Source: Flabesymbios commensalis
Lineage: Eukaryota; Annelida; Polychaeta; Terebellida; Flabelligeridae
Assembly: GCA_964017125.1 (NCBI GenBank)
Contig: OZ024914.1
Location: forward strand, 21,820,282-21,884,281
DNA: 64,000 nucleotides
Direction of reading: 5' to 3'
The notes below the pieces were generated by a model, which did no database searches, had not been told where the DNA came from, and was given only the letters and a program-made list of their open reading frames with translations. Shown here piece after piece: positions 1-12,100 of this stretch. Position 1 is the stretch's first letter. Every line of letters starts with the position of its first letter. The position numbers and the translations under genes are program-made.

Positions 1-436
1 TTAGGCCGGTTATCTCCGTAGGATTCGCGTCTCCAGATGTGACGTAATCTCACATTGCAGATCGTCCAGGGATCATCTTGCTCTGTGGATATATTGAAAG
101 GCGCATTTGGCCCCAGTATGATCAAACGAAAGTATCGCCGTGTTAAAATCGATGTGTGTCCAGTCAGTGAGAAGATGCGAAGCCGATATTTGAATCACGA
201 GCCCGCGATTTGTTAGAGTCACAAACGGATTAAACCTTAAAATAAATGTCAGACATGACACATCAGAGAATATTACGTAATACAAAACAACCAGCTAAAC
301 TCGTGACGAGACAGGTTATGAATTAATAAATATGTGCGGAAGAAACAAATTACTCGACGATCACGATAAGTTGACATTATTTATTTTAAAAGTAGGCCTC
401 ACAAACGTCAGATTGCTGTACGTCTAAATTCAATTT
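1..436. other. no gene recognised
   Basis: No coding signal, splice pattern or recognisable repeat is seen. The short open frames lack any familiar motif. Confidence 0.5.
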
Positions 437-565
437 CCGCACTCAGCGAATTGAAACAATTATAATGGCCGTAGACCCATAACATAGGCATTCAAATGAA
501 GCAGAAAGAGCTAGCTAAGACAGTGTTGTGATGATTTAAAAGTAAAAAAAAACCTTTGGCCTCCT
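437..565 (-). repeat. fragment of TTAA-type palindromic MITE (CAGCGC family)
   Basis: A degenerate CCGCACTCAGCGAATTGAAA end is followed by the family's internal block ATGGCCGTAGACCCATAACA, a GCAGAAAGAGCTAGCTAAGA stretch and ATGATGATTTAAAA. The same internal block lies near 17550, 20330, 37970, 44220 and 46590, in either orientation, always beside a CAGCGC end. Only one end is present here, so it is a truncated copy. Confidence 0.55.
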
Positions 566-599
566 TGGTTTATATACAAATATTTATTTTGTGACTTTT

Positions 600-960
600 A
601 AGAATAATCCATTGAACAAGAACCGACTGCAGCCATTTTGACAACAAAATCGACATAGCGGTGGATAGGGGTATTTTGGAATAGTTTATAATTATTCAAT
701 TATCCACGTTGTAAGTAATGGAGCAGTGTTCCATGTTTTTTTTAATTTGTGGGGGTATTTCGTTCACTAGAAATGGTTGGCGTAGTCTCTCAAGCTTTTA
801 GAAATATTTTTTGGGGATACAGTTTTCAATTTAGTGGGGGGAGGGGCCATTTTGACAAAACAAGCAAAATGGTTGGCAAAGCCTCTGCACGTTTGAAATA
901 TATTTTGGGAGTTTGTTTTAGGCAGGGGATAGGGGAATACCCAGCTTAGACGTTGCAGTA
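600..960. repeat. diverged tandem repeat, unit about 97 bp
   Basis: Two blocks, near 770 and 868, share AAATGGTTGGC, then a CTCT stretch, then GAAATAT and TTTTTGGG in the same order. A weaker relative with CAGCCATTTTGACAA lies near 630. The open frame across it (749-949) has no recognisable domain and is explained by the repeat. Confidence 0.45.
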
Positions 961-1550
961 TATGATATTTGATCGGAGATTTTAAAACTGTTTCTGTGCC
1001 TAAAACAGTAACATATATCTAAATTCATGTCATAATATTGTTTGATATTTCATTCGCTTAATGTCAAGCAAATAGCAGTAAAGAACATGTCTACACAAAA
1101 AAAAAGTGCAACATTAGAAAAAAAATGAGGTATCGCTTTCTAATACGTCCCTGATAAACGATGCTGTATGTTTGTCCCTCACTCCCAATAACAGTGAATG
1201 TATAATCGGCTAATAAAACGGATTAAAAACGACTGTTGTCGTGACTAGCAGGCAAATGGTTAAGGCTTCATTATGGCCAGTGTAGGTGATGTTGGGTCAG
1301 CGTCGTCTAACCCTTTCAAGCCTGAATTACCATTATTATCTTCATCCACTACAAGCCGAGAAATGCTGTCGCAATTCGAGACTTGTAGTGGATGCAGATG
1401 ATTTGATGTGGGTGAAATAGTAAAGAAAAATGACATGTATTGGTAAAATAGCTTCATGAAAATTTCCCTTCTAAAACCGTCAGTTGTCGGATAATTAAAT
1501 CTGTTTTAAGGGATGTAAAATAATGCTTTAACGCATCGTCAAGGCTTAAA
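961..1550. other. no gene; small hairpin near 1340-1400
   Basis: The only structure seen is an inverted repeat, CATCCACTACAAG pairing with CTTGTAGTGGATG, separated by about 30 bases. Confidence 0.4.
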
Positions 1551-1554
1551 GGGC

Positions 1555-1725
1555 TAACGTGGACCAACAATAAAACAAGATAAGGTTCACATCTTGTGTT
1601 TGTTGAGTACAGTGTGTATATCAGACTGGTGATCTACGAGACGTTGGCCCAATGCTTGCTCAATGTCAGGCAGCCGTCGCAGACGGTGGCCTGACATTGA
1701 CCCAGCATTGAGGCAACGCCTCGTG
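1555..1725. repeat. palindromic repeat, CCCAGCA / ACGTTGGCC family
   Basis: The core is an imperfect palindrome in which GACGTTGGCCCAATGC pairs with GCATTGAGGCAACGCC around a CGTCGCAGACGGTGG centre. It belongs to a short palindromic family whose complete copies end in CCCAGCAAAC and GCTGGG (see 29185-29276 and 45713-45821). Non-autonomous DNA elements of this kind are usual in marine invertebrates; mobility here is inferred. Confidence 0.55.
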
Positions 1726-2728
1726 CTTGGTGTGATGATGTATCATTTATCCCAGCACACCTCCTGGTGAAATCGTCCCGGTAGATTGATCTCATCCCAC
1801 AGCAGCCCGTGGCACGCCACCCAGGTTCCCATGGTGATCATTTCTAATCGGGGACAAATTGATTGTGGATTACTCCATTTGCGTGATCTGGTGATCGGGA
1901 AGGTAGATATCAATAATTCAAACCCGGTCACGAATTATATCATTTTCATTGAGCGATGTGTATAGGACATGTCTAGATCAATTTTTTCATTGTAAGGGAC
2001 AGACATTATAATGTTTAATGTTCATGGACTATGCATAATCTAATTTTAAAATCAATTAATCCCAAGCTCGCTCAGAACATTTATGTCAATACAGCGGCGG
2101 TGTTTTAACATTACATAAACTGTTTCAAAACAAATTGTACAATTTTAGACGCAAGCGACCCACAAAAACCTTAATCTGTTAACTGTATGGAATGCTAGAA
2201 TGAGCAAAGAAGCAGTTTATCAAGTAGCTCAATTGGACAGGTCGTTTCTCGTGCGAAACTACATTTACCAATACTGCCGTACAAAGCCAAAAACTGCTTA
2301 CTTTTGCTGCTGTTCTACTTTGGAAAGAATTATACCTACGGTGAGCCGCAGATCAACAATCTGTCGTGTGTGTATAAGAGAAGCGTCGTAGATATGTACA
2401 TTGTAAATGCCTACATGTCTTCCCTGTGCCAGTTGATACACGTCAACGTCTCCTACAGACAGTTTTCTATCTAAACTTCCACATAAACATTTACTAACAG
2501 CATCTCCACACTGCACCAATTGTGGCATCAAGGCTATGCCTCAGTCCAGATTCCCTCCATCATTGTTCTTGTTTGTTTGTAGCCAGCCATGTCATGTCTC
2601 AAGCAATCAATCACACAGGCTGACCAAGTATATTAGGTGTGTGCTCACTTCAACTTGAAGGCGATGGTACATTAAACATATTTTATCGTATTGAGCAACT
2701 ACGACAATCGTAATCAGAGGAGGCTGGT
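1726..2728. other. no gene or repeat recognised
   Basis: Short open frames (62-77 codons) are present on both strands, but none has a recognisable motif or matches another part of the window. Confidence 0.45.
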
Positions 2729-3530
2729 ACACTGATTACTTTGGAATTAATATTTTCACGTTTCAAGGTCATAGAGAGGTCAAAACCAAGATGTCCGCCT
2801 ATGTCCGACATGTAAATTTCCATTTTTACAAGTGACTATTGTCAATAATCTGTATATTATGAAATATAAGTTCTAAAATTTCATGTAATACCTAATTTTA
2901 ACTTACGTGGAAAAATATTGATTGCAATGGATGTGTTATTTTATGTTTGTAGGTCATCCAGAGGTCATATAGAGGTCAAAACCAAAATCGGTGACCATCT
3001 TGAAAAAATAATACTTTTGACTTATTAGGCCTAGAATCCCATGTAATAACTCATTTTCAGCTAATTTTGGTACACTGATTACGATGGAATGGGTATTATT
3101 ACTTTTCAAGGTCATCAAACATTCGAAATGGCGGCAAAATCCAATATGGTCGCAAAAATACACGTAAGTCGTAGTCATCTGGATTCTTACGTTTCAAGGT
3201 CATATAGATGTCAAACCCAGATGGCTGCCAACGTCCGACATTAAAATCAGCCATTTTTACAAGTGACTATCGTTAACATGGTTAATTTGTGAATTGTGAT
3301 ATAGTAGGTATATAATTTAGTTTAAAACTTCATTTCAATCTCTAATTTGAAGAATTTGATTGCAACAAAACAGTTATTTTACTTTTCAAGATCATCTAAA
3401 GGTCAAAACCAGAATCAGTGGCCAACTTAAAAATCACTTTTTGACATAATAGTCATATAATCTAATGTGATACCCCATTTTTGATAAATTTACGTACACT
3501 GATTAGCCTACGTTGGAATGGAAAGCCGTG
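2729..3530 (+). repeat. two-copy tandem duplication, unit about 430-440 bp
   Basis: Landmarks recur in order: TTTCAAGGTCATA with AGGTCAAA (near 2760 and 3190), CATTTTTACAAGTGACTAT (2822 and 3252), TTGATTGCAA followed by GTTATTTTA (about 2920 and 3357), then a CACTGATTA...GGAATGG end (3072 and 3497). The AGGTCA half-sites are a by-product of the unit. Divergence is high, so the duplication is old. Confidence 0.6.
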
Positions 3531-3924
3531 AATTAATGGCAGCATAGTTGTCACCAATCTAGAAGCAGTTTAAGCCAAAGAAACGCATGGTTTGGCAAAG
3601 CAATTCAAGATCTAGCCACCAAACCTTCATGTAGGCAGATTTGATGGTTTGGTCAATCCGGTTCTAGTTTGTAGGCCTATTGATCCGGTGCGAATCAAAC
3701 GCTCTGGACTGGTAAACCGGTTTAAAATCGGTACAAATGGAACAGGGATAAGGGATGATAATTTATGCAAAATATAACACTTGAATCATCCAGTTCTCGG
3801 GTGTTCTTCATTTGAGACATTCTCTTTTTAATTTACAGAAGACAGGAATATAGTCTCTGCACTTAAGGTAAAAACGGTAATGTTGAAATGGGACTGGAGC
3901 GTTCAAAACGGTGACTGCCCATTT

Positions 3925-4015
3925 TTCCGAAAGCCCAATAGTCCGAAAGCCCAATAGTCCGAAAGCCCATTAGTCCGAAAGCCCAATAGTCCAAAAGCCC
4001 ATTAGTTCGAAAGCC
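3925..4015 (+). repeat. 16-bp minisatellite, about 5 units
   Basis: The unit GAAAGCCCAATAGTCC is repeated about five and a half times with CAAT/CATT variants. A related AGTCCATTGG-type motif occurs in inverse orientation near 35245-35283. Confidence 0.85.
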
Positions 4016-4260
4016 TAGAGAGAAGGTTGAAGAAGAAGAAAGAAGAAAAATGGATTAAAGATTGGATGGAATATGGACAGGAATAATTCAAAGTGGATAT
4101 AAAAAGAAGGAGAATAATAATGAGAAAGAGAAGGAGGAAGAACACCGAAGAGGTCTAAGGATTAACAAGCCCCCATGAAAAAACAAGGATCAAGGGGGTG
4201 AAGAAGGGGGAGTGCGAATAAAATGACGAAAGTATTTAAATATTACAACAAGAATAAAAG
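4016..4260 (+). repeat. purine-rich tract
   Basis: About 240 bases are strongly skewed to A and G on this strand, with AAGAAGAAAGAAG runs. It directly follows the minisatellite and shows no coding signal. Confidence 0.6.
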
Positions 4261-4669
4261 ATCCAAGCACATAAAGTATGCTTCTCCTGTAAAAATGTGC
4301 GACCGGTTAGTGCACATGTGGGGTCATATAGATCATAGACGTATACACACGATGTCCAATACACCCAGCGACTCAGCAGTACCCATGATTTGACGTCTAT
4401 GCATGTATTCAATTCAATATATAGGTAGACCGGAAATCAGTTATCCCTTTTTCTAGCCGTCCATGCGCGCCGAAAGTTCACGTCGATCTCGCGCCAGTCG
4501 ACAGTCCATTCCTCTCCATGTCCATGGTTTTGAGCCACAGCCCAGCTAAATGAGCGATATGGACCGGCTCGCTATACTGTGGTGAAATTTCAAGCGTCTT
4601 TTTAGGATATAATATAGCTTCAATGTTGATGATTTTTCTTCTGAAGATTATGTACAAGTCTAGAGCAGA

Positions 4670-4890
4670 TCACTCAAGGCATGCATTGCCTTTGTAATAA
4701 TATGTGTTATACAAATCACTGTCTGCAGACGGTCCAAGGGACGCTTTGCCTTTGTATAAATAAGAAGTGGTATACAAATCACTGTCCAAGAAACGCTTTG
4801 ACTTTGTAATAAAACGTGCTGTACAAATCATTGCTTGCAGACCGTCCATTGGTAACGCTTTGTCTTTGTTATAAGTAGTGCTATACAAAT
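4670..4890 (-). repeat. minisatellite, four diverged units of about 50-70 bp
   Basis: Each unit contains an ACGCTTTGNCTTTGT-like block followed by TATACAAATCA or GTACAAATCATT. Blocks start near 4678, 4740, 4790 and 4855. The 72-codon minus-strand frame here is its translation. Confidence 0.75.
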
Positions 4891-5105
4891 CATTCTACAT
4901 CACAGTTATCGACAGAATACTAAAATAATCCTGTTTCCATATGGCCTGTTTTATTATGTTTAGGAGATATGTCACTGAACTATGTGATAAAGCACCTTTC
5001 GACAGACTACAATTAAAACCGCACAATGGAAAATGCGGCTTTAGGAAGAAATGTTGGCCTAAAATTCAGACAATGTCATCCTGTCTTTATTATCACTCAC
5101 AGGGC

Positions 5106-5337
5106 ACACGACGTTGTTGCGAAGTTTAATCAACGTCTAAGACGATGAGTCAACGTCACAACAACGTCGTGTACCCAGTGTACAGTGACAATGCAGAGAA
5201 GCACCAGTCTGTATATTACAGACAGCTCTCCATCAAACATAAGACGTTGACATAGTGCCCGTTTAATATTGGGTCAGCGTCGTAAGCGATGGCTCGTCAT
5301 TTAACCGGCATTATGTCGACGTATCTTGTTTGTTGGG
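5106..5337. repeat. two palindromic ACGTTG-family repeats
   Basis: The first (about 5104-5175) is a hairpin in which ACACGACGTTGTTG pairs with CAACAACGTCGTGT. The second (about 5264-5337) has the ATATTGGGTCAGCGTCGTAA centre and ends in TTGTTTGTTGGGTT, like the CCCAGCA family. Confidence 0.55.
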
Positions 5338-5354
5338 TTATCGCTTCAGGAGTT

Positions 5355-5670
5355 GGGCGGGGGCCCTAGGGTAGTGGTTAGCACCGCTGCCTTTCACGCC
5401 AGAGTCCGGGGTTCGCTTCCCGGTCTCGGCGGTTTGAAAGAAACAAAAATGTTTCTTCCCCATCCACGTGTGAAAGTTAGTATTGTGGGGAGCCTCCGTG
5501 ACCGAGAGGTAGCGTGCTCGGCCTCAGACCGCCAGGGCTCGAATTTCGAATCCTGTGTCTGGAGGACAGTGTCATCTCAATCATCTCACCACCCTCAGGA
5601 GGTTCTCCTGGCCCAGTTTAGCCTATATGTGCACAAAGGTGGCCTAAAGCCCGATTCATTTCATTTCATT
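5355..5670 (+). mobile_element. dimeric tRNA-derived SINE, full length with target duplication
   Basis: Two tRNA-like modules stand in tandem. The first starts GGGCGGGGGCCC and has an A-box-like TAGTGGTTAGC and a B-box-like GGGGTTCGCTTCCC, so a Pol III promoter is likely. The second (about 5488-5555) starts at GGGGAGCCTCCGTGACC and has a B-box-like CTCGAATTTCGAATCC. The tail ends in CATTTCATTTCATT-type repeats. A perfect 12-bp duplication, GCTTCAGGAGTT, flanks it at 5343-5354 and 5671-5682. It is almost identical to the copy at 29303-29615, so both inserted recently. The 127-codon frame across it is not a gene. Confidence 0.93.
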
Positions 5671-5682
5671 GCTTCAGGAGTT

Positions 5683-6127
5683 ATTAATCTCCATATAAAA
5701 TCTGACTAATTGTATTATCAGTCGTGTGTGAAATGTTATTGTCAGAGAAAATTAGTAATTGGCGTGACTTCGGCTAAATTGAGGACCTACGTCTCATACG
5801 TTGATCCTCTATTGATCCCACGTCGAGGCTGTTTCTACCCCCTTACACTATTCATCCAATCCCTGCTGTCACTACACTAATTACAAGTGTTCTTTATTAG
5901 ATTTCCTTCGGGTGCTAATGATGATCTTAGTTTCTCATCACGTTAAAGATGTCGCCACACAGGCAGGCCTGGCCATGGGGCTTGTAAAGTGGTTACGGGT
6001 GAGAAAACAATGAATCTGGTTCATGTTCATCTTCCTTCACATGGCCCGACGTCTGCGACGTCGGGAGTAGCGGGCCTTGTCAAGGAAGATAGTTCACGTT
6101 CTGTTACAGACCAAAGAAAAGACTCAT
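5683..6127. other. no gene; imperfect hairpin at 6018-6096
   Basis: AACTATCTTCCTTGACAAGG at the right pairs with the CATCTTCCTTCACATGG region at the left, around a GACGTCTGCGACGTC centre. It may be a MITE remnant. Confidence 0.4.
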
Positions 6128-6130
6128 TTT

Positions 6131-6382
6131 TCAGAGCCAGTTAAGGGGTCTTGCAAAGTGACAAAAAATTCAAGACATCCAAAAAAAATTGGATAGATTT
6201 CACCCCAAGCACTTACCCCCCTATCCATTTTTTTTTGTTTGAAACCAATAATCATCAAACATTTTAATTGTTTTCTTGGTTTTCCAATAATCCAAAATGG
6301 CCATGGATCCACACACCCACTTCCCAATTTTACTTTGATGTTTGGATGTTTTTTTAACTTTGCAACATCCCTAAGCTCAAAT
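6131..6382. mobile_element. short inverted-repeat element (MITE-like)
   Basis: The left end has GAGCCAGTTAAGGGGTCTTG then CAAAGTGACAAAAAA and ACATCC. The right end, read on the other strand, has GAGCTTAGGGATGTTGCAAA then GTTAAAAAAACATCC. About 40 bp match imperfectly around a middle of about 170 bp. No clear target duplication is seen. Confidence 0.45.
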
Positions 6383-7412
6383 GAAATTGATTATGGAAAA
6401 GTTTTAATTCCCGTAACCATGACTGCAAGTAAGCAAATATAGGCATATGTCAGCTTCGTCATCACAATTATTAATACATAACTTGTGATATTACGATATT
6501 TTTCTAAACAATACTGCTCACTTTTGTAGAAGATAAAATATGTGTTTTCCGCGTCGTAATCTCGTCATATAATTAAATCGTCAGAAAATGACTTTTTAGA
6601 CGTGTTATAACCACCTCAAACTCCTTAAGAATATTAAGAAAGCTTTTAGTATAAACATATCTTATTGACTATCATGGGGATAATGCAAAACAGTTTTTTA
6701 TGTTCACGAAACACATTTGGATCTATCCTTATTCCTGTTTCGGCTCAGTTTAGCCTATATGGTGAACAGATTTGACCTGATACAACATTCATTCATGTAT
6801 TCTGCTTGTGTTGAACGAGATGATAAATATGACCAGGACGAGTCAGTGAATATTGCTTTACGTCAATTTTTATTTTTGTTTAGAAAGGACTGTAGTGGAG
6901 GCTGTCGGTAGATAAGAGGCGCTCATTCAATGCTGTATTATTGTTGGGCCAGCGTCGCAGACACTGCCCCAACATAGGATGTCGGTCCCGTGTTGTTCTC
7001 TGAAATGGTGACAAGAGCACACAGCTTTCAATCAGCACTCTGTGTACATCACAGATGTCAGCCACAAGTGGATTACTCCAGATCTGCATGTCAGCACTGG
7101 CTGGCGACTAATCCGAACAGAGTACCTAGATATGTGCTGACAGAAAAAAACGATCTACCGTTCAAATACATGTAGATCTATCAGACTTAATGAGAGATAA
7201 TTATTGTCATTAGGAATAAAATTAACCAATTGTTATTCCACACAAAGATCACAATAATTTCCTACAGAAGAAACAATTATATTAAATAAACTGCAAACCT
7301 TTGCCGTGCGATCCGGATTGTAATCCGGATCATCCCTAACATTTAGTTTCTTCTGCCCAAAGAGACACACCTCTGGTAATAGCTACATGCAAATTCGTTC
7401 GTCATTTCGTAA
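6383..7412. other. no gene; one palindromic repeat copy at 6928-7000
   Basis: The GTTGGGCCAGCGTCGCAGAC block with CCCCAACAT belongs to the ACGTTGGCC palindromic family. The rest shows nothing recognisable. Confidence 0.45.
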
Positions 7413-9160
7413 TAGTCATCTTGCTGAGGGGGGTCCTGTGTGCATTTTTAGGTCCCCTAAGTTTCTATTAAAATTCGTTCAGGGGACCACTTCAGGAGTC
7501 AAAAGAACTTGGGTAGACATGCTGGATCATGGTAACAACTCTGTAAAACGATTTTCAAAATGGCCGCCGGTAGCCATTCTGAAAAACTTATATGTCAATA
7601 TCTTTTGCACCAGTTGGCCAATTTGGATCATCAAAATGTCCAGTATAACGTTTGTTACGGTGCTGAATCGATTGGAAGGGGTTTCGAAATGACCTGAAAT
7701 AAGGACCATGCGAACTTCAAAATGGCCGTCATTCTGCTTCATCAAATTTTATTTTTATTCACATTTCGATTTATAATTGACACAGGTAGTCCATGGGCCA
7801 GAACTGGTCCTCGTGCACCCTCACTACTCTTCATGAGTGGTACCATGTTGATCAGGGGACTCCTGTGAATGATATTAACGATGTTACCAGAAAAAAATTG
7901 GGGCGCGATATGGGTTTCGGCCATGTTTCAAAACGAAAAGCTAATTTGGACAATATCTCCAATTCTAATTTACATTGAATCATAATTTTGGTGTCTAGAC
8001 CTATGTTTTCATGGTCAAAGAATCGAATGAAACACACTAATAAAAGATAGGTCATTCCTATATTGCAAATTCAGAAAAATCCAAGATGGCTGCCATCAAA
8101 AATAATTTTATGACAAAATCATAATGTCTATATTGAAAACTAAATTCTATTCGCTAACATTCTATTAAAATAAAAAAATGTTATAGTAATGAAGACAGGT
8201 ATGGTTACAAAAGGTAGCTTTGTGTCTCTGATCTCCTATTTTATGCAGTTATCGTCCAGAAATACGTATTGATATCCTATGTTGGAAATTTAACTGGCTC
8301 ATTATCTCTAGTTCTAATTGACATAGAATCTCAATTATTGTGTTTATGGATTTCATGTTTTTTTGTCAACGAATCAACTGCAACCACTTTAAACATACTA
8401 GAGTAATACCAGGTACATTTGAAAGAATCCACGAGGACTTCCAACCAATGATTTTCGAATCACATTTGCATATGTGAATTTTTTTTTAAATTAGCATCGT
8501 CATGGAAATATATATAAAGCACCCCTCCCCCCTGGCAATCCTGTTTTTCGTTCAACATGACTACCATCAACTACATAAGATATGTAGCTGATCAGCGTCT
8601 TTCGGCTATATAGAACATGTGTATATTCACAACTATATTTTATGAGTTACTACACATCAAAAGAAATATTTTGCAGCTACTTACTCTATAACAAAAAAAC
8701 AACTCAGTACCACACGTTATCATTTATTGTAAATTTACCCAGGAGAAGGAGTATGTATATATGATTATTCATAATAGTTACTTATAAATCATTCCTTTGT
8801 CTGTTGAATGTGCACCATATGAAAACTAAAATAATATTCAGCACATAAGAACAGCCAGCATAAAGTAAATTTATCAGTATGAGGGAGGTGGTGAAGGAAT
8901 TCTCAGCACAATACTCAAACACTTTCCAATCGCAAGTGTTTACACTCTGTAACAACACAGGCAGGCATACTTTCAATAATCTGTGAAAGCTGAGAATCAA
9001 ATAGTTGCGTAAAAAAGGATGTTTGGCCATCAGAATCATTAAAGAGAAGTGTATCACAGATGCGGAAGTGAGTTCGCTGTTGCACTATGCGCATGTGCTC
9101 TGCTACAAATGTAATGTGCTAACTATCAGATGGTTATATGAATGTGTGCATATGTCCCTG
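7413..9160 (+). repeat. left inverted arm of the 7.4-17.0 kb element
   Basis: It matches 15255-16971 on the opposite strand through most of its length, including the short frame 8782-9057 (mirrored at 15323-15628). The arm continues after the nested insertion at 12633-12715, where CTGTTGTTTC resumes the homology. Short frames conserved between the arms reflect DNA identity, not coding. Confidence 0.8.
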
Positions 9161-12100
9161 TAGTCAGGGCCCATTTTTCAAAAAGAGGCATTCTTAAAGT
9201 TTGTAAGGCATTTCTTAGTAGAATTTGTCATGCAGTTGTTTTCACACAATTTGGATATGCTGATTCCAAATCTGCCCATGCCAAGCACTATTTTTAGTTT
9301 TTCCTTTTCAAAAATGCAAAACAAAATGGCCGCCAAAATAGCAGATTAAGTCTAAATTATCATGATTATACATCATGTCTGGGTGCACAACGGACACACA
9401 AACTTGACTTTCGTGTTCAAAATAACATTTTTGTTTTGAGGAATTTCATGTTCTAAGACCTGGTCAAATATCACGCAAAAAATCCAAGTTGGTCGCCAAT
9501 AATACAAAAAGTACCATGAAGTTTTTCTAAAAGTTGTTTTTGGTGGGTAAATATAGGTTTTTAATACAAATAAATCTAGTACAATACAGTAATAACCTCT
9601 AACTTTTATATTACATGTAGTTTCAGGGAAAAATCCAAGATGGCCGCCAACTATACAGCAAGAACTATAACCATTTTTCTCAATGTCGTAGGAAGTTATT
9701 TTTGCGCTTAAATAGTTTTCTGATACAAAACAATTACACAGCATAAAAAAACTCAACTTCCATGTTACATGTAGTTACAGGGAATGCAAAAAATATGATT
9801 ATTTAAAAACAAGACAATAACTATGAGGAAATTTTCACATAAGTAGCATGTGTTACTTTCATCACTGTAGCTACATAGGTTTGAGCAGCACTGTGTATAT
9901 CTCATATTTGCATGAATGCCATCATCTTGCATAATGATAATGCTAGAATAGTTACCCTCATCAATATATTGATCATATATTTGCGCAGCTTCGGAATTGA
10001 TGTAGCGACTCCTTCATAGGACTCCATTGGCTACTTTCTCGTGGTCCTAATTCACACCTAATCAAACTATATGTGATAGTTCTTCAGGTTGAGCAGGAAG
10101 CTTTTACACGAGAACTAGTTGCAGTTGTTCATCAATGAAGCTCCAACCACAATCTCATACATGTTTATAATATTGTTATCTGGCCAGAGCTGTATTTTTG
10201 CTAAACAGGCCTAAAATACAACGGAAACAATATCCATTTTTTGGCAGCGGTTATTGACGAAGAGGATACATTGAAATACTCTAATTAGCTCAAGTTCTAG
10301 TTCTGGGTGTTTATGAATAAATTTAAATGTCTTTCTTTTAGAATTGATGTGCTGGTGTTGTGGAAACCTTTGAGACGGTTGAATGGTACGATAAATATCA
10401 CCAGTTCTAGGTTTACACAGCTAGGCATTGCTATGATGAGTACGTTTCGAAAGCAGAATGAGCAAGTTTACATCAGTTCCTACGACTACCTCATTGTCAG
10501 TATCTGACAGTTTGATTGCCGTAATAACATTTAACGTCCCATCATGTACCTCAGTATTTTTCACACTTAAATACCAGTGTTTATTGAATAGTTGCTCTTT
10601 ACCAGAAGTGGTGAATTTGAACTGAAACTGTATTGCCCTCCTCTCTGATTCTGTACTTTATCTGTTATATATTCATCTGAGATAACATCGCAGTGTGCAT
10701 GGGAATGTTTTTGATGTAGGATACACGTGTCTTGCATAGATTATTGGATGAGCAATGTTTATTACAAAAGAATATAATAGATAAGTAATAAATACTCTGT
10801 ATGAATGATAATTTATCTACTATGTCTGGATAAGACATATAGTTATTAGTGGTAGGGACCTAAATATCTTCACGTCCATCATATGATTCCATCATTTTAT
10901 ATATGTTAAGATTTATTGTCTTTAACATTAATACCTCTTCCTGCAAAATAGGGTGGTTGCTCCCATACCACTTCAAGACACAGCTGAACCTGTTGGGTTA
11001 TTGTATATTATGTGAGAGTGAGAGCTTATATCTGATTAGAAGCATGCATGACCAGAACCTACTGATTCCCCATACATTCTACCATATCACGACCACATAT
11101 AGAAAGTTTCTGTATTTTATGTTAATCTTCATTAAAACATCCTGATCGTGCTACGAACGGTATTATTGCCCCAATCACCACATATTCTGCATCATATCTT
11201 GTTGCAATAGTGTACCCAATAATGTATGGTGACTTGTTCATGACACCCTATAGCATTTAGTTGCCAAGACTAGGTTAGTTACTAACATCTTCTAAAGATG
11301 GTGTATGTTCATACTATATTTATAAAATAAATTCATCGTCAGTATTTTCAACATTGCCCTAGCGTGACCTCAACTATCAATCTTATATGCCCAAAACATA
11401 TATAAGTCAAATTCTGCACCAAATTACAGATTTCCGATATCGTGTAACTGTATTTTATCATAGTTATGCATGGTGATATGATCTATATCATTCAAGTTAT
11501 GGGAGTAGAAATATGTGTAGCCTACATTACGGTTTTGTGTGGATCTCTGACCCGATGGTTGGGACTTCATTCGTTCAATTATGTCTGAAAACTCTGTTAT
11601 CAGCGCCTTCCAGGTTTTTGTACTTTATCCATTCTGATCAAAAATATAAAAATTAGGATGATACTATTATCATGATTATGTAAATTGTCAATCCGATTGA
11701 GAAACATAATTTTCATGTGATGTGCACGTTTTAACCAGCACAATATACCTAGTTACTAGAATCATAAATTGTTAAATTTAAGCGACTTCTTGTCTCAATA
11801 GCAACGGAGCATGTATGTGTGTCATTATTGCCATGGTTATGCAGACCACCTTGATGGATTAACTTCATGTTTTGTTCGACCCTAGTACAGGGCTTGGGCA
11901 GGAGGGTGCCACCCGTCGCCAACGCACATTTAAATTATTGCTTTCTTCCTTATGGTACTATAAAAACACGATGCAGGTGGATATCACATAGGCCACATAC
12001 TGATATGCCTAGAACGGATATATGGTGAGCGACAGGTTATCTAGTGCCGGACAGTGATCAACAATCATAAAATATTTTTTGTCAATAGTCTAAACATTTT

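Noticed and set aside
2750-3400. Cluster of AGGTCA nuclear-receptor half-sites
   Set aside because: The half-sites recur because the whole unit of about 435 bp is tandemly duplicated.
3925-4015. CRISPR-like array of short repeats
   Set aside because: Units are contiguous 16-mers without spacers, in animal DNA.
5360-5430. Possible functional tRNA genes in the SINE heads
   Set aside because: A and B boxes are present, but no acceptor stem or complete cloverleaf is seen. The sequence continues into SINE body and tail.
5326-5709. 127-codon frame, with a matching 100-codon frame at 29322-29624
   Set aside because: Shared only because both cover nearly identical SINE copies.
9161-9170. TA target duplication with GTCAGGGCCC ends for the Academ-like element
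   Set aside because: The undisturbed arm shows CTG only once, so TAGTC belongs to the element and the duplication is 3 bp.
9373-9756. 127-codon minus frame
   Set aside because: It consists of subterminal repeats of the Academ-like element, including GC-rich motif copies.
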